A DNA stretch of 15,274 bases from Cerioporus squamosus. Taxonomy: Eukaryota > Basidiomycota > Agaricomycetes > Polyporales > Polyporaceae. The notes below the pieces were generated by a model. The model made no database searches and was not told where the DNA came from. It saw nothing but the letters and a program-made list of their open reading frames with translations. Position numbers and translations under genes: made by a program. The stretch is taken from NCBI GenBank assembly GCA_022592435.1, contig JABYQS010000696.1, forward strand, positions 1-15,274, in the 5' to 3' direction. Shown one piece after another: positions 1 to 7,625 of the stretch. Each line of letters starts with the position of its first letter. Within the stretch, counting starts at the first letter, position 1.

Positions 1-222
1 GTTCAGGAGAGTGGGAGTCCGAAGTACCAGGATAGACGAACTCCTCTTCGTCCGAGTCGTCGTGCATGGGTGGCGAATCCGAAACAGGTGACGGGGCGGA
101 ACTGTTTACTCTGCACACGCGGGTTGAGGATGCGGGGCGAATGTTGGGGACACGTAGCAAAGCGCGACTCACTCTTGGATGGTGGACAGATGGTGGCCAG
201 GTGCAAGGAAGCCGCTGCTCAT
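1..222 (-). CDS. N-terminal exons of an unidentified protein, cut by the window edge
   Basis: Two exons on the minus strand give a clean N-terminus. Exon 1 is 222-173 (ATG at 222, starting MSSGFLAPGHH). A 62-nt intron at 172-111 follows, with donor GTGAGT and acceptor GTGCAG. Exon 2 runs from 110 to the edge and stays open. Phase is kept (codon GA|A). The 52 visible residues are rich in Ser and Pro and contain an acidic stretch DDSDEEEFVYPG around residues 34-45, typical of a low-complexity N-terminal tail or interaction segment. A TATATATA lies about 160 nt upstream on the same strand. I do not recognise the family, and function cannot be inferred from this fragment. The support for its being real is the good splice signals, intact frame and biased composition after splicing. 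Confidence 0.5.
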
Positions 223-967
223 AGCACGGAAGACAGCTAGAGCCGTTCAGAGAGGCTTGCCAGGACTCGACGTCGGCCTCCGCGAGGCAATCGCGGCAAA
301 AAGTTCGCGTATGAGGTCATCACATGACCCATAATGAACGGCGTCTCTGCCAGCCGCGCTCTCCAGGTGCAGTTGGTAGAAACCATATATATACGCAATG
401 GGGTTCCGTTATCAGAAACATTGTGGATGCAACCGCGGCGCACAGGATAGACAGGAAGCGCAGGGTACATCCGCCATAGTACGTTCCTGTGATTTGAAGC
501 TCGTCCGATGAGGTAGCTGATTCTGAGAGGGAAGGGTAACCTAGTGAATGTCGGGAGAGTCGTTGGCGAGCGTCCTCCCCGCGTTACCTGCCAGTGGAAA
601 TGCCATTGCTACATAGTAAGATAAGCATTATTGTGCTCGGGCCTCGTGTCAAACTACTTCAAATACGAACTGGTCAGGAAACGAATCACTGTATTCATAT
701 CCTCGGGGAAATGCAGATTGCAGCTTGTGGACTTCAGCTGAGGATGGGTCCGGAACAGGCTAGAGCGTCACTGGCAGTGGATACCTCTGCTGCTTGAGCC
801 CCGACGGCACCACCGCGACTTATCGTTCAGTCAAGCATACCATGCTTGAGCTCCAAGCTAGCTGCATGAACGAAGTCTAGAAGTGCCATTGATACAAGAT
901 ATTAAGACATGGGAGTGCGGGAATCTATGCGATTGCGGTCCGAATGGAGAATGCATAACAAGGGCCC
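223..967. other. Intergenic gap: promoter side of left gene, 3' side of the reductase
   Basis: About 745 nt lie between the start of the left-edge minus-strand gene and the stop of the ferric reductase, also on the minus strand. Open frames here, such as those at 237-470 (minus) and 594-797 (plus), show no recognisable domain, no convincing splice extension and no codon bias. Apart from the TATA-like element I see nothing specific. It should hold the reductase 3' UTR and the left gene's promoter. Confidence 0.5.
386..393 (-). promoter_or_regulatory. TATA-like element upstream of the left-edge gene
   Basis: TATATATA is read on the minus strand about 160 nt before the ATG at 222. Its position and orientation suit the left-edge gene. 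AT alternation in this otherwise GC-rich gap makes it stand out, but there is no transcript evidence. Confidence 0.35.
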
Positions 968-3423
968 TCACTTCGACATGCCAAACGTCTCGACGTGCAG
1001 GGTGACCGACGGCGCGCCCTTCAGCACGCTGGCAGGACTAGTCAGCCTGGATGCGAGCATGTGAGACACCGACTGCGTGAGCGCGGAGGGACCTGAGACT
1101 GGACACCAGAGACAACGACGTCAGCAACCACTCATCTCCGACAGTCTTTCCGAAGGCGTCACTTACCGTCAACGGATACGGAACCAGTAGAACCGTCAAT
1201 GCCCTCCTGGAGGATGCGCCGGATGCTCGGCCGCCCGTGGACGATCTTCAGCGATGAATATAGCGGAAGCTCCTTGTCGCCTTCGTCAATCTCGGAAAGC
1301 GTAGAGGAGCCATCTGACGTCGTGGACGCCGCCCGCGGGATCTCCGGAATCGCGCAGGTGGGACCCGTGATGTACACCGCCGGGTCTACTACGAGCGAGG
1401 TGGACTGTGCAGCGGCGATTGCCTCGGAAAGTGTCTTGGAGATCCATCGGAGGTGGTCTGAGTTGGCCCGCGTGAGATTGGCGAACACGAAGGTTGGACG
1501 GCGGAAACTCACCTGAATTGCGCACAGCCCACACGAATACCACGCGCCGCACCTTGGACGTGCCTGCGCGCGCATTACTGGGAGAGGTTCGGATAAGTTT
1601 TGAATGAAGCTGACACAAACACAAGCGAGATACGCACTGCACAAGGTTCAGCAGCAGAGGCAGCGTGTATGAGACACCAGAGCCACCTGCGTCATCGTCA
1701 GCCGGTGGCATAGATAAGAGCAAGTTCGCAGCACGCACCTGCCACCAAGATACACGTCGTGAAACCAGACAATCGGGTGGGCAGCCATACGGTCCGTCGA
1801 TGAACGCAGGGACCCGGCAGATGCCATTGCGCGAAGCGTACTCCCGGAGACGTCCGGTGAAGCCGGAGCGACCCCGAATGAGGAAGACAACGTCCTTCTC
1901 GCTGGTCCCGTCAGAGCCGTCGAGTGCCTTCGGGATGCTCGCAATGGTGAATGGGTGCGCTTCCGTGGGTATGTCGCTGACCGTCGGGAGGATGACATAC
2001 GCGTGCTGTCCTGGGAGCCAGTTCATTTCCGACGGAGGGTCATGCGGATGGTGTCGGAGGAGACGAGCTCGACAATCGCCGAGCCATGTTCATGTGTGCC
2101 GCCCTTGCCCGGTTGTTCCAGACGAGGCGCGTGGTGCGCAAGACTCGATCGAACGCCCAGACGACCAAGGCGGGCCAGAAGTAGTCCCCAACCTGCAAAT
2201 AGCACGCCAGACAAGGTAAGTGACACAACACTCGCCGATCAATTGAATCCCGCGATGACAATTGAGTCATGCCAGCGCGGGATCGTGGAAAAGGACGTAC
2301 TCGACTTCGCGCGCGTGGAGATATCCGCCGATGATGAAGATGCTACATATGTGCAAGACAACGTGAGCAGTGAATTGCGAAGACGTTACACGCGTGGCTT
2401 ACCCAACGAGGAGGATATGGGTGAGAAGGAAGAACTCGAAGAAGGCGTTGCGGATAAAACGGGCCGACAGGATAGTTGCCAGCGTGAACGCGACCAATCC
2501 AGTAGCGCCCCATCGCATCCATGCGTGACTGAAGTCGAACTTCTCGGAAAGGCTATGGAAGGACCTTAGTCAATGCCGCGGAGTCGGCAGCAGAAACGGA
2601 GGAACATACCCGGAAATGGCGCGACTCAGGGCATGCATCCATAGTAAGATGAGACAAGTTCTCGCCGCAGCACGGTGCAGGACGTTCAACTAACGCCACC
2701 AGTCAGTATCTTCTAGCACGTCAAACGTAAGAGGAACCTGACCTTTTCATGTCCAATCCCCGTTAGCCCTGTCAGCGAGGCATTAATGGACAGTTCTACT
2801 AGCGAAGGTTAAAATGCCCTTACAAGAAATGATGTTGTTCTTTCCAGCTAGGGCGACGATAAGCGGAAGCTGGCAGGACGCGAGATGCGCTGCCCTATCC
2901 TCGAAGAACCATGTTTGAAGGTTCTTGGCTATACGAACCCATGTTCTATAAGCGCACCTCGAGAGAAGCGATGTACAAGAAGCTCACTGTTGGTCAACGT
3001 GAGGCTCAGCATCGTGGCAATGTAACCACATATGAAGAAGAGCTCGGCGATGGACGCTGTACCAATGCCGAGAGGCACCTGAGTCCGGAAGGCAACGATC
3101 CTGAAACCGGAGCCGAGTGCGGCGGGAATGCGCCGCCACGATGCCCTTCCGGTCCTCCCAGGTAGGACGAGTTCGGGGGAGCCCTTCTCAATCTTCTCCA
3201 ATGGTGTACTTGCTGGAGATACTCCTGCGTGGTGGCGACCAAAGAGGATGGTCAAAGTGAAGCGGACGAGCCGGACGAGCAGCAAGAGGGCGAGGATTGC
3301 GGAGATGATCAACCAAAGCTCCTTGATCGCCCTCTTCTGCTGGGCTGCCTTGAGGGCCTTGTCAGCCGCGGTAGGCTGGTAGGCACGGACGTTGAGACGC
3401 GAAGCGTATGCTGGCCAGGACAT
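968..3423 (-). CDS. Ferric-reductase-like transmembrane protein (FRE/NOX superfamily)
   Basis: Likely moves electrons from NADPH through FAD and two hemes across the plasma membrane to reduce Fe(III) or Cu(II). Eleven exons: 3423-2988, 2928-2824, 2768-2743, 2689-2610, 2552-2403, 2342-2301, 2192-1739, 1686-1638, 1577-1513, 1457-1167, 1098-968; about 610 residues. Visible features: an N-terminal membrane segment (ISAILALLLLVRL); two His pairs with 13-residue spacing (H194/H208 in HRAAART...WMH, and H261/H275 in THIL...GGYLH), the bis-heme pattern of the family; FAD-binding HPFTIASIP near 362; NADPH-site AGGSGVSYTLPL near 432; C-terminus ending VETFGMSK. Frame continuity needs one extra base at 2079-2080, 2026-2028 and 1771-1772, and probably at 2186-2189 (see findings). 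The start could instead be ATG 3479 (MATAGDLRPLD) if a C is missing from the run at 3427-3430. I prefer 3423 because it needs no repair and sits about 70 nt after a TATA box. The exact metal substrate is unknown. Confidence 0.88.
2247..2283. repeat. Strong inverted repeat inside a reductase intron
   Basis: ATCCCGCG-ATGAC (2247-2259) pairs with GTCAT (2266-2270) and CGCGGGAT (2276-2283). This gives a 13-bp stem with a 6-nt loop and a 5-nt one-sided bulge (2271-2275). It lies wholly inside the longest intron of the ferric reductase (2193-2300, 108 nt). Confidence 0.75.
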
Positions 3424-3493
3424 CGTGGGGTGAGTACGATACTCGTGTCGAGAGGTCGTAGGTCTCCTGCTGTGGCCATGACGAAACGCATAG

Positions 3494-3501
3494 TATTTAT
3501 A
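3494..3501 (-). promoter_or_regulatory. TATA box of the ferric reductase
   Basis: TATAAATA on the minus strand. It is 71 nt before ATG 3423 but only 15 nt before ATG 3479 and 3 nt before ATG 3491. Normal TATA-to-start spacing therefore favours ATG 3423 as the first translated AUG. Confidence 0.45.
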
Positions 3502-3997
3502 TTGGGCGAGACACAAGCTCAACTACCATGCCCTGCATTGGTCGCCGCCGAGGTGTCGATGGAAAGACCGACACCCCCGCGTGATTGTTGACAGGCACCG
3601 CGCGGAACTGGCGTACCTATTAACAGCATACGAGGCATGTCAAGGTCTGAGGTCATCCAGCGTCGAGATACGGCTGAGCGCACCAAGAACAGAAAACCTT
3701 GAGGGCGGCACTTGAAAATCCGGGGTAATTGTCTCGAAATGCTCGGGGCAATTGATTGGTCTGTGGGGTAACTCTATTGGACAGAGAAGGTATGGCGGAG
3801 TGATGTTTGAGGCGTGATCTCGAGGACGAGGCTTCCGTAGCAGAGCTTCGCCCTATTACGCTTACGCGGCGTAGTGTCGGTATGTACACGGTTAAGGTTC
3901 GGTCCGGGAGTCGAACGCAGCTGTGTCCTAGTTCGGTGGCCACATCTTCAACCAATGGCGCAACAGAGAAGAGCATATGCTGCAGATACCAGATTTC

Positions 3998-4082
3998 TGA
4001 TAACCACCACGTGAGCATCTGGCATGAGAAGGAGCAAAGGGAAACTTCGACGACGCGGCGACCATCGGTGCACAGATGATAA
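3998..4082. promoter_or_regulatory. Two TGATAA motifs upstream of the reductase
   Basis: TGATAA occurs at 3998-4003 and 4077-4082, about 575-660 nt upstream of the reductase start. In fungi, iron-regulated genes are often repressed by GATA factors of the SRE/Urbs1 type that bind GATAA-type sites. Two six-base matches in 85 nt could be chance, and neither shows the full extended SRE consensus. Confidence 0.2.
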
Positions 4083-4316
4083 CGATATGCGACATTGTGT
4101 ATGCGTGGGTTCAAGAGTTACTTCACGATGCGACTTGTACCGAACGTTTCGAGTCGGGAGCGTTTTGTAGGATCTAGTGTTCCGTGCGGCCGCACAGAAC
4201 TTTCCCGAGGAGCAAGAGAGCTGAAACCGCGCTCGCTTGCGTGAGTGGTGAATGTTGGTGTGAACATGCGGTGAGCCAGCGCGTAGGTCGCAGCTGTACT
4301 TCGCGCCGACGTTGTT

Positions 4317-4764
4317 ATGGTAAACAGACACATCCGACAGATTGACAGTCGGCACTGGACACACGGCGTCAGAAGGGTAGGACACGATGTGTATAATGGC
4401 ACGTACTGGAGAGGCAGGTACATCTTATGGAACAGCGATGAGCTGGGCCTTTACAAGTCGGCGGTTTTGAGCCGCTGCAAGCGCTGTGGGACTGACAGTT
4501 CATGGGACCGGGTCTAGAGGCTCGCGAGGCCCCCTGCCTCTAGCTCGGCGCAGCCTAGAGTAACTCTGTAACCCGAGAGACGAAATCTACGCCTGCATCG
4601 GGTTGACGTTACGTTCGATGATCTCGCATTCCTTAGGCAATCCGCCAAAGCTGCTTCCGGTATATGAGAAACCGAAGCACGCGGAGAGTAAGACGTATCC
4701 GGTCTTCAAGACTTGTGAATGCTGCGGAACGGATGCACGGCTATGCATAGTTGCCAAAGTTTAG
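4317..4764 (+). other. Two short frames sharing a C-x2-CGTD motif; possible small or broken gene
   Basis: The frame at 4317-4517 ends with RCKRCGTDSSWDRV and a stop. A second frame, ATG 4618 to TAG 4764 (48 codons), contains KTCECCGTDARLC. Both carry a Cys-x2-Cys-Gly-Thr-Asp core preceded by a short hydrophobic residue pattern (AVLSR / PVFKT). Such a knuckle could be half of a zinc ribbon or GATA-like finger, but no second Cys pair follows at the expected spacing in either frame. I cannot join them into one convincing spliced gene. Treat as unassigned. Confidence 0.2.
4514..4543. repeat. 8-bp perfect inverted repeat around a CTCGCGAG palindrome
   Basis: CTAGAGGC (4514-4521) and GCCTCTAG (4536-4543) are exact reverse complements separated by 14 nt. 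The left arm overlaps the self-complementary CTCGCGAG (4521-4528). A related CTAGAG recurs at 4555-4560. It could be a dimeric protein-binding site or a short hairpin. No function is shown. Confidence 0.4.
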
Positions 4765-5487
4765 AGCACATGGAGGCGCGACGGAGGCACAGGTCTTGAT
4801 TGCAGCACATGTGGATCATCGCATGCTCTCGGACAGCAGTGAAGGCAGCCGGGCAGCTTCAAATGAGGACAGTGGTGGGCGGAGGCAAGGAAAGGCGGTC
4901 CCGGTAACCTTTCTCTGCCTCGTTGCCAACAGCCAACCTTTGCCAACTCGTTGCCGTGATGTGCAGCAGACGCCCAGCACATATACGGTCGGCCGTGGTC
5001 GGCCCGGCCTCTGCCTGTTGTGAACTGGACCTGCTCGCCGCTCTCTCCAGCCCTGCCTCTACTTAACCCCAATGGTACTTGTCAACGTCGTTAATGCACG
5101 TCTTGGACCCTCTTGTCTGCGGTCATGGCCGCTATCAAGCTTAGCAAATGCCGCAGTCGCCGCGTACACTCCGACACCGGGCCAAGCGCGGCGGTCATCT
5201 GAGACTTTGCCATCGAAAGCCGCTGTTTCAGCCTCCATTTGCATTGCTACATTCCCGGATAGCAACTCGAGCCAGGGTGCGAAGTATTGAGGCTGAGGGT
5301 GGCTGGAGACTGGCGAGGGCGAGGCAATCGCCGCGGCGAGTCGCGAGCAGGGAAGAGCAGCCAGGATAGGAGCGCGAAGCTGACGGAACGCTTACGCGAT
5401 GTCCCGGGGGGATTGAGCGATTTAGAGTGAGCGGCCAGCTCTCCAGCACACGAATGACCCTTTGTCGCCGGACAGCCAGCTTGCGGC

Positions 5488-5493
5488 TATATA
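5488..5493 (+). promoter_or_regulatory. BNA3: TATA box of the aminotransferase gene
   Basis: TATATA followed by GG, 129 nt before the ATG at 5622. A pyrimidine-rich tract around 5535-5560 lies between them, the usual fungal layout of TATA, CT-rich initiator region and start codon. Confidence 0.45.
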
Positions 5494-5621
5494 GGCTCTC
5501 GAGCTCCGGGAAATTTCGAGCTGTTCTGACTCGGTCTCAATCATCTCCCCTACACTCAGGACGATTCGGAAGTTTTGCACCTTGCTCCCTGACTCGCACC
5601 TCGCACACGACAGCGCACACC

Positions 5622-7439
5622 ATGTCCCCCTCTACGGCAAAGACCACCAATGGAACCAACGGCGTTCAGAGCAAGGATCGGTCTAACCTGATCCCGTTCT
5701 CGTCCAGGCTGAGAGAGGGCAGAGCTCTGGCTCAGGATGTCTGGTCCATCTTCAAGTGAGTTTCCGAAGTCAGGTGTTCGATTGAGTAGTATGTTTACTG
5801 GCATCATGTTCAGCGCTGCGAATCTTCCCTCTGACTGTATCAACCTCGGCCAAGGGTATATGAACTTCGCGCCGCCGGAGTGGGTGAAGAGCGCTGCGGA
5901 AGAAGCCTTGAACTCCGTAGCCACCAACCATTACTCCCACCCGAAGGGCCGTCTCCGCCTGCGCGAAGCCCTGAAAGCCCACTACGAACCGGAGTTTGGA
6001 GAAATCTCGATGTTGAATCAGAGATACTTGTCACCAGTGGTGCCAACGAAGGTCCGTCCGTGTGTATCTCTGCGTTGATGGCGATTCGTCTCACTTCCGA
6101 GCGCCATAGGACAATACTCCGTCTTCGTAGCATTCCTGGAACAAGGCGATGAGGTTATCATGTTCGAGCCCTTCTTCGATCAGTACCTCCCGTCGGTTAC
6201 CTTCAACGGCGGCGTGCCTGTCTATGTTCCCTTGCACCCTCCCAGCCATGGCAAACACAACAGTCGCGAGTGGTCCATCGATTTTGACGAACTTCGGTAG
6301 GTGTTCACGGCAGTCGGATGGAATGGTGTCTCATTTGTTGCCATGAAGTCGTGCCGTCACGCCGCGGACCAAGATGATCATCGTGAACACGCCTCATAAC
6401 CCAGTTGGCAAGGTGTTCTCAAGGGACGAGCTCGAGAAAATTGCCGCCATCGCGGAGGAACATAATCTGCTCGTCATGTCCGACGAGGTCGTGAGTATCA
6501 TAGTCCTTGCGCCGGTGAAAACGTACAAGCCCAGTGCTGACGGCATGCCGTTCTGTTCTCTAGTACGACTCGCTCGTGTTCGATGACAACGAGCACGTCC
6601 GGATTGCAACCCTTCCCGGGATGTGGGATCGTACGGTCACCGTAGGCTCTGCAGGAAGTACGTCAATGAGCCTGGCCGGTATGGCCGGACGTGTTGTGAA
6701 CTATGGCTGACGTACGCCTGTCCCAGAGATGTTCGCAGCGACTGGGTGGCGCGTTGGTTGGCTCATCGGCCCCGCGTCCATCATCCAACCGACGCTCGCT
6801 GCCTCCACTCGCATCGTGTTCTGCAGCAACTCGCCGCTCCAAGAAGCTTCTGCGGTCGGACTTGAGCAGGCGAAGAAGCGCGGCTTCCTTGCGCAGCAGC
6901 GCGCAGACTACGCTGAGCGCCGCAAGATTCTGACGGATGCTTTCGACAAGATGGGCATGAATTACACAAATCCGCAAGGCAGCTACTTCGTTCTGTTGGT
7001 GAGTGCGACAGCATCCGCTTATGGGGCGTTCCCGCCCGTTACGTGTCTCGCATGCTGAGGCTGTCCAACGCGATAGGATATCTCGAACGTGAAGTGGCCG
7101 GAGGACTACCCTTTCCCACAGAGCGTGCTCGGTCGCGGCCGTGACTTTAGGTCAGTCATTGCCTCCCTCATGTGTTACTGCACCCGCTAAGATTTGCTAT
7201 CAGGGCATGCTGGTTCATCGCGATGGAGGTCGGAGTCTCCTCGATTCCTGTTAGCGAGGTGAGCATGTTGCATGCGACTCCCGCACACACGTTTCTCAAC
7301 TCAACCTTGTACCCAGTTCTATTGCGAAGAACACACTTCCATCGGCGAGAGTTACGCCAGGTTCGCGTTCTGCAAGGACGTTGATACCTTGAAGCGTGCG
7401 GCAGAGCGCCTTCAGAGTTTGAAGAAGTTCCTGGCCTGA
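5622..7439 (+). CDS. BNA3: PLP aminotransferase, kynurenine aminotransferase (Bna3/KYAT3) type
   Basis: Fold-type I, class I/II PLP aminotransferase. Family members convert kynurenine plus a 2-oxo acid to kynurenate and can act as cysteine-S-conjugate beta-lyases. Nine exons: 5622-5755, 5814-6051, 6110-6296, 6349-6490, 6564-6657, 6727-6998, 7077-7150, 7204-7258, 7317-7439; about 439 residues, the usual family length. Visible motifs: INLGQGYMNFAPP (substrate loop); SGANEG; NTPHNPVGKVF with N204; SDEVYD with D232 and Y235; GSAGKMFAATGWRVGW with the PLP lysine K266; C-terminal YARFAFCK with carboxylate-binding R414. The lysine codon is split by intron 5 (A|AG), and Met follows Lys where Ser is usual. 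The ATG lies in context CACACCATGTC. One base is missing at GG 5998-5999: the frame changes there with no splice site, while the protein continues perfectly (PEFG then RNLDVESEI). Mitochondrial or cytosolic location cannot be told. It could act on other substrates. Confidence 0.9.
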
Positions 7440-7625
7440 GCCAAGGTGATTTCCATGGGTGCATGGTAGAGCACATGGAAGCGAAGGTGCTCGTCATATG
7501 TAGCTTGTAGAATAGATGAGCCGACCTTCAGCTCGGCGTTTTACCAGTATGGTATCGACGTGCTTGGGTTAACGGTGGTCCCATCGCCATTTGTACATCT
7601 CGTTATCTAACATTACATGTACCTC
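7440..7625. other. Convergent 3' ends of aminotransferase and helicase
   Basis: Only 186 nt separate the TGA of the plus-strand aminotransferase from the TAG of the minus-strand helicase. The two 3' UTRs must lie here and may overlap. No canonical AATAAA is obvious on the plus strand, which is common in fungi. Confidence 0.5.

Larger units (their letters stand above)
3502..5487. other. 2-kb gap between divergent genes, no recognised gene
   Basis: This stretch separates the reductase (minus) from the aminotransferase (plus). I translated it in all frames, looked for spliceable exons and found no family I recognise. It holds two TGATAA motifs (3998-4003, 4077-4082), a minus-strand A/B-box-like pair near 3905-3957, an inverted repeat at 4514-4543, and two short plus-strand frames with a shared C-x2-CGTD motif (4317-4517, 4618-4764). 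Frames at 3653-4114 (minus), 3948-4385 (minus) and 4751-5290 have no domain-like content. It most likely combines two promoters, possibly with a small unrecognised or decayed gene. Confidence 0.5.

Noticed and set aside
3653..4114. 153-codon minus-strand frame in the gap
   Set aside because: No family-like motifs, unusual composition for this genome, no supporting splice structure or promoter arrangement.
4121..4170. Second B-box-like TTTCGAGTCGGG as a tRNA gene
   Set aside because: The flanks do not pair into a T-stem and there is no A box at a suitable distance.
5756..5789. Shorter first intron of the aminotransferase (34 nt) that keeps an extra MFTGIMF segment
   Set aside because: The acceptor at 5812-5813 gives a normal 58-nt intron and the expected SIFNAANLP junction. 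34 nt is below the intron sizes seen elsewhere in the window.
7168..7497. Minus-strand frame over the aminotransferase 3' end
   Set aside because: It overlaps three verified aminotransferase exons in antisense and has no recognisable domain.
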